Shown in pieces: positions 19,651 through 27,140 of a DNA stretch of 60,000 bases. A model generated the notes under the pieces. That model searched no databases. It was given only the letters and a program-made list of their open reading frames with translations, and was not told where the DNA came from. Numbering within the stretch: position 1 is the stretch's first letter; each line of letters begins with the position of its first letter. The stretch is from contig NZ_JAECZC010000059.1 in assembly GCF_016056305.1 (NCBI RefSeq), forward strand, positions 17,799-77,798, in the 5' to 3' direction. A program made the position numbers and the translations under genes. Source of the DNA: Amazonocrinis nigriterrae CENA67 (GTDB lineage Bacteria; Cyanobacteriota; Cyanobacteriia; Cyanobacteriales; Nostocaceae).

Positions 19651-19677
19651 GTAGGGTAGGCAAACAGCCTACCCTAC
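19651..19677 (+). terminator. Hairpin between petH and hom
   Basis: A perfect 11-bp stem (GTAGGGTAGGC/GCCTACCCTAC) with a 5-base loop, after tandem CAACTGA-type heptamers (19620-19641). It ends 2 bases before an in-frame TTG of the hom frame, which makes that TTG an unlikely start. Confidence 0.6.
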
Positions 19678-19709
19678 AATTGTTATTGGTGAAATTGGGT
19701 GCAAAGTTT

Positions 19710-20993
19710 GTGGGTATAAAGCTAGGAATATTGGGATTAGGCACTGTAGGTACGGGTACGGTGCAGTTACTACAAGATGTAGTTGGGCGTCATCCGTTAT
19801 TAAAGGAAATAGAAATATATCGGGTGGGAGTCCGATCGCTCTCCAAACCCCGTGCTGTAGAATTGCCAGCAGGAGCAATCACAACAGATTTAGAAGCAAT
19901 TGTCAACGATCCGGCGGTGGATATAGTTGTTGAAGTGATGGGGGGACTAGAACCGGCGCGATCGCTGATTCTACAAGCAATCAACAATGGTAAACATGTA
20001 GTTACTGCCAACAAAGCAGTGATCGCTCGTTTTGGGGCAGAAATTTTCACCGCTGCTAATCAAGCCGGCGTATATGTCATGCTAGAAGCCGCCGTCGGTG
20101 GTGGTATACCCGTGATTCAACCCCTGAAGCAATCTTTAAGTGTTAACCGCATTCAAGCAATCACTGGCATAGTTAACGGTACAACTAACTACATCCTCAC
20201 CCGGATGCAAACAGAAGGCAGTGACTTCAGCGATGTTTTAGCTGATGCCCAAAGATTAGGTTACGCTGAAGCTGACCCCACCGCTGATGTAGATGGGTTG
20301 GATGCAGCAGATAAAATTGCCATTTTGGCATCATTGGGTTTTGGTGGACGCATCCATCTGCAAGATGTGTATTGTGAAGGAATTCGGCAAGTCAGCAAAA
20401 CAGACATTACCTACGCCGAAAAATTGGGATTTGTGATTAAATTATTGGCGATCGCTAAAAAAACTTCCTCATCCCCCCTCTCGGTTCGAGTCCATCCCAC
20501 CTTAGTACCCAAAACCCACCCCTTGGCTAGCATTAACGGTGTGAATAACGCCATTTTGGTGGAAGGGGAACCCATCGGACAAGTGATGTTTTTCGGGCCT
20601 GGTGCTGGTGCTGGTGCAACTGCTAGTGCCGTATCTTCTGACATTTTAAATCTGGTTGCTACCCTCCAAACTAGTACAGCCAAACCAAATCCCTTGTTAG
20701 GGTGTGGACATCAACATTACTCTGAAATTGCCCCGATTGCCGAACTGGTGACACGATTTTATGCGCGGTTCCTGACTAAGGATCAGCCTGGAGTGATTGG
20801 TAAATTGGGTACTTCCTTTGGCAATTATGGCGTTAGCTTAGAGTCAATTGTCCAAACTGGTTTTCAGGGAGAACTAGCAGAGATTGTTGTTGTCACCCAT
20901 GATGTGAAAGAAGGCGATTTTCGCCAAGCCCTTGCAGAAATTCGTGATTTGCCAGCGATAGATAGCATTCCCAGCTTACTACGAGTGTTATGA
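19710..20993 (+). CDS. hom: Homoserine dehydrogenase
   Basis: About 427 residues. It reduces aspartate semialdehyde to homoserine with NAD(P)H, the entry to threonine and methionine. The N-terminal Rossmann motif is KLGILGLGTVGTGTVQLL. The central catalytic part has GGIPVIQPL, ITGIVNGTTNYIL and GYAEADPTADVDGLDAADK. A C-terminal ACT domain (QPGVIGKLGTSFGNYGVSLE, near 355-427) is the usual site of feedback control. The GTG at 19710 is preferred because it gives the family start MGIKLGILG and avoids the hairpin at 19651-19677; an in-frame TTG at 19680 is the longer alternative. It works on the product of asd, which lies 14 kb away. Confidence 0.94.
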   Translation: MGIKLGILGLGTVGTGTVQLLQDVVGRHPLLKEIEIYRVGVRSLSKPRAVELPAGAITTDLEAIVNDPAVDIVVEVMGGLEPARSLILQAINNGKHVVTANKAVIARFGAEIFTAANQAGVYVMLEAAVGGGIPVIQPLKQSLSVNRIQAITGIVNGTTNYILTRMQTEGSDFSDVLADAQRLGYAEADPTADVDGLDAADKIAILASLGFGGRIHLQDVYCEGIRQVSKTDITYAEKLGFVIKLLAIAKKTSSSPLSVRVHPTLVPKTHPLASINGVNNAILVEGEPIGQVMFFGPGAGAGATASAVSSDILNLVATLQTSTAKPNPLLGCGHQHYSEIAPIAELVTRFYARFLTKDQPGVIGKLGTSFGNYGVSLESIVQTGFQGELAEIVVVTHDVKEGDFRQALAEIRDLPAIDSIPSLLRVL

Positions 20994-20997
20994 GAAA

Positions 20998-21085
20998 TAT
21001 GAAGTATGTACGGCTTTGCCGTTCCTAAAGGATAGGATAAAGGATGAATATTTTATCAGTCATACTTTACACTTCATACTTCATA
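20998..21085. repeat. Inverted repeat between hom and the SLH gene
   Basis: TATGAAGTATG at 20998-21008 pairs with CATACTTCATA at 21075-21085, with a small ACGGC..GCCGT hairpin inside. It may act as a terminator for hom or be a small mobile repeat. Confidence 0.5.
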
Positions 21086-21144
21086 GTTGATTTTGTGGCT
21101 TAATTGGTTTAGACACAAACTTTATTGCTACTAGGGTAAAAACG

Positions 21145-22224
21145 ATGACAAACAGACCTACTGGCGATCGCGAGTCATCTGGGGAAAGTGCCCTTGGCTT
21201 TGATGAATTCATAGCCATTTTAGTTGCCTTCACTACTATCGGTGGGATTATATTTTGGTCATTTTCCCGTAAGGATAGTGGCTGGAACTTCAACAAAGTG
21301 CTGTCACCGTTGCCAATTCCATCTGCTAACGTTCAACCAAATAATCTGCCGTCACCATTCCCGACTGCTAAGTCAGAACCAAACCCAGGTTCTAACATCA
21401 ACACTTTGCCATCGCCTCCAGATGCAGATGTTGTTGAACCCGACACGATGCAAGCCCCAATTGATCAGGTAATTCCTAGACAGGTCTTACCATCTCCTAA
21501 TGTGGCTCCTATCGAGTCAAACAAGACGCAAACGCCTGTGAGTTTCTCGAAAGGCTTAGAGTCATCAATAAAATCATCACCTTTACCTTTAGTCTCGCCT
21601 GCCAAACAAAAGTCAACCATTCCGCCACCAATTGCATTTAACGATGTGTCTAGTGACTTTTGGGCAGGTCGTTTTATTGATGCTCTCTCTTCGCGTGGTA
21701 TAATAAAAGGTTTTCCAGATTATACTTTTAGACCCAATCAACCTGTTAACCGTGCCGAATTTGCGGCCATACTTGAACAAGCCTTTGAAAAAGAGGGTAA
21801 TAATTCCATCATATCCTTTCAAGATGTCTCAACAAAATTCTGGGCAACACCAGCAATTAACCGAGCTATTAACACTGGATTTTTAAAAGGCTACCCTAAC
21901 AAAACCTTTAAACCCGAACAAAAGATTTCACGAGTGCAAGTGTTGGTTGCTCTTGTCAGTGGGTTGAATCTCAAAGAACCAGCAACCCCATCTCAGATTT
22001 TAAGTGTTTACAAAGATGCTCAAGATATTCCTAAGTATGCCACTGGTAAGATAGCAGCTGCCACAACCAATGGTCTTGTAGTTAACTATCCCAATTCCAA
22101 AATTTTTGCTCCCAATAAAGAAGCTACCCGTGCTGAGGTAGCTGCAATGATTCATCAAGCTTTAGTACGAACTGGGAGATTGGAAAGAATTTCATCTCAA
22201 AGTATTGTGCAATTGTCTCAATAA
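21145..22224 (+). CDS. Membrane-anchored SLH-domain protein
   Basis: 359 residues. A membrane segment (about 20-40, FDEFIAILVAFTTIGGIIFW) is followed by a Pro/Ser-rich linker of about 130 residues. Three S-layer-homology repeats follow: FNDVSSDFWAG with GIIKGFPDYTFRPNQPVNRAEF, FQDVSTKFWATPAINRA with GFLKGYPNKTFKPEQKISR, and a diverged third with NYPNSKIFAPNKEATRAEVAAM. SLH domains bind cell-wall polymers, so the protein probably tethers the inner membrane to peptidoglycan. The role is otherwise unknown. Proteins with this plan are common in cyanobacteria. Confidence 0.85.
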   Translation: MTNRPTGDRESSGESALGFDEFIAILVAFTTIGGIIFWSFSRKDSGWNFNKVLSPLPIPSANVQPNNLPSPFPTAKSEPNPGSNINTLPSPPDADVVEPDTMQAPIDQVIPRQVLPSPNVAPIESNKTQTPVSFSKGLESSIKSSPLPLVSPAKQKSTIPPPIAFNDVSSDFWAGRFIDALSSRGIIKGFPDYTFRPNQPVNRAEFAAILEQAFEKEGNNSIISFQDVSTKFWATPAINRAINTGFLKGYPNKTFKPEQKISRVQVLVALVSGLNLKEPATPSQILSVYKDAQDIPKYATGKIAAATTNGLVVNYPNSKIFAPNKEATRAEVAAMIHQALVRTGRLERISSQSIVQLSQ

Positions 22225-22263
22225 GCACTGATGACTGTTGACTAAATTTTGAATTTTGAGAAA

Positions 22264-22294
22264 AGCCTGAGCGGGGGTTGCCACTGCTCAGGCT
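22264..22294. terminator. Bidirectional terminator between convergent SLH and CAAD genes
   Basis: A 9-bp stem AGCCTGAGC/GCTCAGGCT with a 13-base loop, located between two convergent genes. It has a short T-rich tail on the minus side. Confidence 0.7.
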
Positions 22295-22363
22295 GTTATG
22301 ATTTTAAAGTGGAAGGTAGACACCTTATAGGGTGGCTTACTGGAAAATAAAACTGCTCAAATA

Positions 22364-22801
22364 TTAAGCGTCTGGAGCTTGTTTACCTACAACTTGTGAT
22401 TTGAGGGTTGTAATTTCATTAGTTAGCTCTCGCCTAGTTGAAGCTTTGAGTAAATAACGGTAAACAAACCAAGCAGAGTAACCAATACCAATCAATTCAA
22501 AAGTTGGTGCTATCAAAGGAATATCATTCAAAGAATCTAATACCGCCAACAGCACCTTAACGGCAACAATTGCTCCCAGAATTAAACCAACGCTAACCAG
22601 GGGTTGCTTGTACTGATTGAAGAAGTTTCCCACATATTCGGGCAAAGTCGCTAAAAAGCCAGAAATTTGTTCTCCGTATTTTAGCCACTCATCTTGAGAC
22701 TGTGCAGGAGGCTGAAGTTTGGTAATAGTTCCGGTTTGGCTGTTAATCTCTGGCACTGTAGCCTCTTTGGACTTGGTTTCTGTGAATTCTGGTTCTTGCA
22801 T
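22364..22801 (-). CDS. CAAD-domain thylakoid membrane protein
   Basis: About 145 residues. A disordered acidic N-terminus is followed by the CAAD pattern: an amphipathic helix (ISGFLATLPEYVGNFFNQYK), two membrane helices (LVSVGLILGAIVAVKVLLAVLDSL and PTFELIGIGYSAWFVYRYLL) and a basic tail (KASTRRELTNEI). The CAAD domain was named for its attachment to cyanobacterial aminoacyl-tRNA synthetases, which it anchors to thylakoids. Stand-alone versions like this one are related to the CURT1 family that curves thylakoid membranes. The ATG at 22801 is chosen because GGAAG lies 5 bases upstream; an ATG 12 bases further upstream lacks an RBS. Confidence 0.85.
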   Translation of the reverse strand: MQEPEFTETKSKEATVPEINSQTGTITKLQPPAQSQDEWLKYGEQISGFLATLPEYVGNFFNQYKQPLVSVGLILGAIVAVKVLLAVLDSLNDIPLIAPTFELIGIGYSAWFVYRYLLKASTRRELTNEITTLKSQVVGKQAPDA

Positions 22802-23640
22802 TTTCACTTCCATAAATTTTGACAGTTGGGTTCTCTAATCCAGACAACTACAACCAAAAGGCTGTTGATTAGGCAATGCACTCGTGCATCACCACAACTG
22901 GGTTTAGGGCATAAAAGGGTTCATGTCAACCATAATTGCCCTGTAACCTCTACTGCATCAACTACAAGGTAGACAATCAGTAGAGAATAGAAGTCAGAAG
23001 ACAGCAGGATTGGCTAAAATCAGCTTTCTGAGTTCTGGTTTTGTGAATCAACTGGAATCCTCAGGTTGTGATTGTCCTATGCTGTGTCAGTTGCTTATAA
23101 TCGTACTCATTAAAGTACAAAACAGGCAAAAATCAGACTACCTCTCATTTATACAAGCATAAATGGCGATTTTGTCTGATATTAAAGCTATATTAATCCG
23201 CGATCGCCAATTATCCTATTGGTTCTTGGTATTAGATAGATAATAAAAGTTTTGATTTTTTCATTAAAACTAGACATTATAAATAGCTAATGATATAATT
23301 CCACGCCTATTTGAGGAGTTTATAGGTGGCGCACCGTTTAAGTACTATCCACAACTGTGAGGAGCGACATAATTGCTACAGCTATATCAGGTGTTTTTCG
23401 GAGATTTAATTACTGATGCTTTGGTAGAATCGTGGCTGAGGGCAGTTGCTAGTGCATTATCCTCTATGGCTACCCCCTTCAATACCAGTAAAAATACAGC
23501 CTAGCAGATGTTTTGACGAGTTATACAGCAATTTTTCCCCTGAGCAAGCAAATTTGGTTAAAAGCTGTAGATGCAGTTCAATTTACTACTATTACCACTA
23601 GCGAAATTCACAACCCAGATATTATTAACACAGTTAAAAT
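22802..23640. other. Intergenic region with a gene relic
   Basis: About 840 bases between divergent genes. It contains an ABC-transporter-like relic near 23326 (separate entry). A 70-codon frame at 23513-23725 overlaps the aldehyde dehydrogenase gene and is not accepted. Confidence 0.4.
23326..23364 (+). pseudogene. Possible relic of an ABC exporter ATPase (H-loop segment)
   Basis: The plus strand reads VAHRLSTIHNC, the switch-histidine (H-loop) signature of ABC exporter ATPases. It is preceded at once by an in-frame stop, with no Walker or signature motifs nearby. Only this stub is recognisable. A chance match is possible, but the eight-residue VAHRLSTI is highly specific. Confidence 0.35.
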
Positions 23641-25023
23641 ATGGTTACTAATAAATCATCAAATATTGTTGATATTATCCAAAAACAGCGTGAGCTTTTT
23701 CAAACTAGTAAAACTAAAAATGTGAGCTTTCGCATTCAGCAACTCAAAATTCTTAAACAAGCACTAGTTGAGAATAAACAAGCAATTATCCAAGCATTAA
23801 AAGCAGATTTACAGAAACCAGAATTTGAAAGTTCCATTGGAGAATTTAGAGTCATCAATGATATTGATAATGCTATTAAATACATCAATAATTGGACTAA
23901 GCCGAAAAAAGCACCCCTTGCCAAAGAATTTTTCCTATACTCAGCGAAAATTTATCCAGAACCGCTGGGAGTTGCTTTAATTATTGGAGCTTGGAATTAT
24001 CCATTTAATTTAATCATCTCACCTTTAATCGGTGCGATCGCAGCAGGAAATTGTGCAGTTATCAAACCTTCAGAACTTGCACCCCATACTTCCGCTTTAA
24101 TAGCTGAAATCATAAATAAATATTTTGACCAAGAGTATATTGCAGTGGTAGAAGGAGGTGTAGAGACATCTCAAAAACTCCTAGCCGAAAAATTTGACTA
24201 TATCTTTTTTACTGGTAGCACAGCTGTAGGCAAAATTGTCATGGAAGCGGCTGCAAAACATCTCACACCAGTTACTTTAGAGTTGGGTGGTAAAAGCCCT
24301 TGTTTAGTAGATACTGATATTAATCTTGAATATACCGCCAGACGCATTATTTGGGGTAAATTTTTTAATGCTGGACAAACTTGTATTGCACCTGACTATC
24401 TTTTAGTTGATCAAAAAATCAAAAAAGATTTAGTAAATGTCCTGCAAAAATTTGTAAAAGAATTTTTTGGAAAAAATCCAGAAAAGAGTCCTGATTATGC
24501 AAGGATTATCAATCAAAAACATTTTGATAGATTAACAAACTTTCTCCAAAATGGTAAAATTCTCATTGGAGGAGAAACGAATTATTCCGAACGTTATATT
24601 GCCCCAACACTGCTCGATCAAGTTTCTTTAATAGATCCTGTGATGCAGGAGGAAATTTTTGGCCCTATTCTGCCCATCATTGAATACAGCGATATTACAG
24701 AAGCGATCGCCTTAATTAATTCTCAACCAAAACCCTTAGCTTTATACTTATTTACAAATAATAAAACTCTTGAAAAGCGAGTTTTGCAGGAAACTTCATC
24801 TGGCGGAGTGTGTATTAATGATACATTAATGCAGTTTGCCGTCTCATCTTTACCTTTTGGTGGAGTCGGTGACAGCGGTATTGGTAGCTATCATGGTAAA
24901 GCTAGTTTTGACACCTTTTCACACTACAAAAGTGTATTGCAAAACTCATTTTGGCAAGACATCAATTGGCGTTATGCTCCTTACAAAAGCATATTGCCCA
25001 TACTCAAACGACTTGTTAGTTAA
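23641..25023 (+). CDS. Aldehyde dehydrogenase (NAD(P)+), class-3-like
   Basis: 460 residues, the compact ALDH length typical of fatty-aldehyde/apocarotenal dehydrogenases. It oxidises aldehydes to acids. Visible motifs: GAWNYPFNL and NCAVIKPSELAP (cofactor pocket), FFTGSTAVGK, the general base in TLELGGKSP (E214), the nucleophile in FNAGQTCIAPD (C248), and the EEIFGPILPI and PFGGVGDSGIG segments. A cyanobacterial relative (slr0091 of Synechocystis) acts on apocarotenals and alkanals. The substrate here is inference. It is followed by an inverted repeat and a convergent gene. Confidence 0.92.
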   Translation: MVTNKSSNIVDIIQKQRELFQTSKTKNVSFRIQQLKILKQALVENKQAIIQALKADLQKPEFESSIGEFRVINDIDNAIKYINNWTKPKKAPLAKEFFLYSAKIYPEPLGVALIIGAWNYPFNLIISPLIGAIAAGNCAVIKPSELAPHTSALIAEIINKYFDQEYIAVVEGGVETSQKLLAEKFDYIFFTGSTAVGKIVMEAAAKHLTPVTLELGGKSPCLVDTDINLEYTARRIIWGKFFNAGQTCIAPDYLLVDQKIKKDLVNVLQKFVKEFFGKNPEKSPDYARIINQKHFDRLTNFLQNGKILIGGETNYSERYIAPTLLDQVSLIDPVMQEEIFGPILPIIEYSDITEAIALINSQPKPLALYLFTNNKTLEKRVLQETSSGGVCINDTLMQFAVSSLPFGGVGDSGIGSYHGKASFDTFSHYKSVLQNSFWQDINWRYAPYKSILPILKRLVS

Positions 25024-25033
25024 TTCTTCTTAG

Positions 25034-25088
25034 CGTCTTAGTGCCTTTGTGGTTCAAAATATTAACCACCAAGACACCAAGACACTAA
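25034..25088. repeat. Inverted repeat between convergent genes (CTTAGTG type)
   Basis: CTTAGTGCCTTTGTGGTT pairs broadly with AACCACC, then GACACTAAG on the other arm. A related inverted block lies at about 45875-45940. Probably a dispersed repeat that also ends transcription from both sides. Confidence 0.6.
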
Positions 25089-25093
25089 GTAAA

Positions 25094-25699
25094 TTAAAAC
25101 CCAAAAGCACTGCTGTAACGCTCCTCCGCCCAAGGTTCACCACGGCGGTGGTAGCCATTGCGCTCCCAAAAACCAAGTTCCTCGTGATTGAAAAACTCCA
25201 AACCATTGATCCACTTGGCACTTTTCCAGGCGTAGAGATGGGGTACAACTAACCGCATCGGGCCACCATGTTCTGCTGGTAAAGGTTCACCAAATAATTT
25301 GAAAGCAAAGAAATTTTCTTCCCGTACAAAGTCTTCCATTGAAATATTGGTGGTGTAGCCGCCGTAGCAGTGTTCCATAACATGAACTGCTTCCGAGTCT
25401 ACCTCAATCAAATCCATGAAATCTACCACCTTAATACCCGTCCACTTAACATCTAATTTTGACCAGCGGGTTACACAGTGAAAGTCTGCTGTGAATTCAT
25501 GTTGAGGTAGGGTCATGAAATCTGACCAAGTAAAAATAATGGGTTTGACCGAACCCCAAACTCGAAATTCCCAATCTTCTGTACTGACTTGGGGTGTTGC
25601 ACCATAGGTTAAGACGGGGAAGCCTTTAGCCAAATGTTGACCAGGAGGGACGCGATCGCTTTCTGTTTGATTTGGTTTCTGAAAAAATTTACCTGGCAT
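25094..25699 (-). CDS. Sulfite-oxidase-fold molybdopterin oxidoreductase
   Basis: About 201 residues. It has the single-domain sulfite oxidase/YedY-like pterin-binding fold: VLTYGATPQVSTEDWEFRVWG, ADFHCVTRWSKLDVKWTGI with the Mo-coordinating Cys, VHVMEHCYGGYTTNISMED, LPAEHGGPMRLVVPHLYAWKSAKW and FWERNGYHRRGEPW. There is no twin-arginine signal peptide, so it is probably cytoplasmic, unlike MsrP. The substrate is unknown. The ATG at 25699 gives MPGKFFQKP; an in-frame TTG 18 bases earlier has no RBS. The gene converges on the aldehyde dehydrogenase. Confidence 0.87.
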   Translation of the reverse strand: MPGKFFQKPNQTESDRVPPGQHLAKGFPVLTYGATPQVSTEDWEFRVWGSVKPIIFTWSDFMTLPQHEFTADFHCVTRWSKLDVKWTGIKVVDFMDLIEVDSEAVHVMEHCYGGYTTNISMEDFVREENFFAFKLFGEPLPAEHGGPMRLVVPHLYAWKSAKWINGLEFFNHEELGFWERNGYHRRGEPWAEERYSSAFGF

Positions 25700-25923
25700 A
25701 CTATCTTTAAAAATCAATACTAAAAAATAGGGAGTGGCAAAAAAAGACTTTTCATCCTTTTAATGACCAGCAAATAGCCTATATTTTCAGATAGTTTACT
25801 CTTTATATGATTATTTGATCATCAGTCGTAAGTACAAGGTAATGGTAATTGTCCCCAATTACTCATTACCAAATTCTTATCGACTTAATTAGGTTTTGTG
25901 GTCTAGCTCTTACTGAAGAGGAA

Positions 25924-26094
25924 TTATTCTTCTTCCTCTTCTTCAGCAGTTGGATAGACAAATGTGGAACGTCCAGTCAAAATCGACTTGCCTAGGGAGA
26001 TGGCTTTTTGAGCTTCAACAGCAGCTTTATGTCTCCAGGTAGCTCGACGTTTATCTCGTTTGGATTTGGATGTTTTCTTCTTAGGAACAGCCAT
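25924..26094 (-). CDS. rpmF: Ribosomal protein bL32
   Basis: 56 residues from the ATG at 26094: [20 protein letters not shown], the conserved L32 N-terminus, followed by a basic middle and a Glu-rich tail (AEEEEEE). It is a component of the 50S subunit. A longer in-frame start at 26121 would add nine residues not found in the family. The zinc-binding cysteines of some L32 proteins are absent. Confidence 0.95.
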   Translation of the reverse strand: MAVPKKKTSKSKRDKRRATWRHKAAVEAQKAISLGKSILTGRSTFVYPTAEEEEEE

Positions 26095-26273
26095 GATAGC
26101 GGATATCGCAATTCTTGACAACCTTTTTATTCTAAGCGATCAACTCGACCAACTTAAAATTTCACAAAATTGGGAATTGGGAATTGGGAATGGGGCATGG
26201 TCATTATTCCCGTTGTCTTCCTCATCCCCCTTATCTTTCCTGCTACTAGTGTGGATCACTAGCAAAAGTCCAA

Positions 26274-26954
26274 TCACCAGGGTCGGTCTCCTAGATCTAT
26301 GTCGGGGATTATGGGTTCTGTGGTTGCTGTGGGTGCTGTGGGTGCTGTGGGTGTTGTGGTTGCTGAGGGTGTTGTGGTTGCTGAGGGTGCTGTAGGTGCT
26401 GTGGGTGTTGTGGTTGCTGTGGGTGCTGTGGTTGCTGAGGGTGCTGTGGGTGTTGTGGGTGCTGTGGGAATAACAATAGCTGCCTGACCTGGGTTAGTAG
26501 TTGGCTGATCTGTGTCAAACCCAAGTAGCGATCGCGCTGTTTTGAAGTAAGTTGCCCAACGTTGGGCATCGGGACGGGTGCGCCATTGTTGGCGGCTGAC
26601 TTCTAATGCTAAAACTGGTGCGATCGCGCCATAATTTTGTACGGAAACAATAATTGAAGTATCTGTTACTAAAATATCTTGGTCGAAGCTACGTTGAGCA
26701 GCAGCCCTCGCGGTCGCTTCTGCTCTTCGCAGTATGGTTTCATAGTTTTCACCTGGTAGTCGGTCAATAGTCAAGTCAACTCTGGCTGTATAAGCTTGCA
26801 CAATTTGCGGTGTGAGCGTCTCTGTCAAAATCCAGAGGGGCACTGTGGAAAAAGTTAAAACTATTAGCGGAAATATCCGGATCTTCTTGCCAATTTGGCT
26901 AATAACTGGAAAGGGAATGATCCATGATAGTTGGTGAGCAACACTCCTGGTCAT
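26274..26954 (-). CDS. Membrane-anchored hypothetical protein with PTA/ATT tandem-repeat tail
   Basis: 226 residues. A basic N-terminus and one membrane segment (about 25-50, IRIFPLIVLTFSTVPLWIL) precede a conserved-looking domain (ARVDLTIDRLPGENYETILR, AAAQRSFDQDILVTDTSIIV, NYGAIAPVLALEVSRQQW). A tail of about 60 residues is almost entirely Pro/Thr/Ala, ending in IIPDIDLGDRPW. The central domain looks like a protein I have seen as hypothetical in other cyanobacteria; no function is known. The tail is encoded by a 9-base-period array that probably varies in length between strains. Its Pro/Thr content suggests an extracytoplasmic stalk. Confidence 0.7.
   Translation of the reverse strand: MTRSVAHQLSWIIPFPVISQIGKKIRIFPLIVLTFSTVPLWILTETLTPQIVQAYTARVDLTIDRLPGENYETILRRAEATARAAAQRSFDQDILVTDTSIIVSVQNYGAIAPVLALEVSRQQWRTRPDAQRWATYFKTARSLLGFDTDQPTTNPGQAAIVIPTAPTTPTAPSATTAPTATTTPTAPTAPSATTTPSATTTPTAPTAPTATTEPIIPDIDLGDRPW
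26310..26470. repeat. Coding minisatellite, 9-base period
   Basis: Units GCTGTGGGT, GTTGTGGTT and GCTGAGGGT are repeated about 17 times in frame within the hypothetical gene. Any unit change keeps the reading frame. It also opens spurious frames on the other strand and in another minus frame. Confidence 0.9.
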
Positions 26955-27140
26955 GACTTTATGGCTCCTGATTGATGAAATTTAATGCGAGTATTTTCCG
27001 AGCATAGATTGTCATTAAAAATACTTAAAATTAATGGCTCGATGAGAATCTCCTAGAGTATAAGACATAGGTTAGCTTTGTTTTTTCAGCAAAGCCAACC
27101 GCAATTTTAGGCAACCAAACCACAACCTACAAAGAGCGGG

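Noticed and set aside
23513-23725. 70-codon frame before the aldehyde dehydrogenase gene
   Set aside because: Overlaps the dehydrogenase start in another frame and has no RBS or recognisable pattern.
25049-25252. Plus-strand frame over the 3' end of the sulfite-oxidase-fold gene
   Set aside because: Shadow of a well-supported minus-strand gene.
26299-26569. Open frames on the plus strand (Val/Gly/Ala-rich) and in a second minus frame (Pro/Gln/His-rich) over the 9-base array
   Set aside because: They are by-products of the tandem repeat, which opens every frame; only the minus frame with a conserved N-terminal domain is supported.
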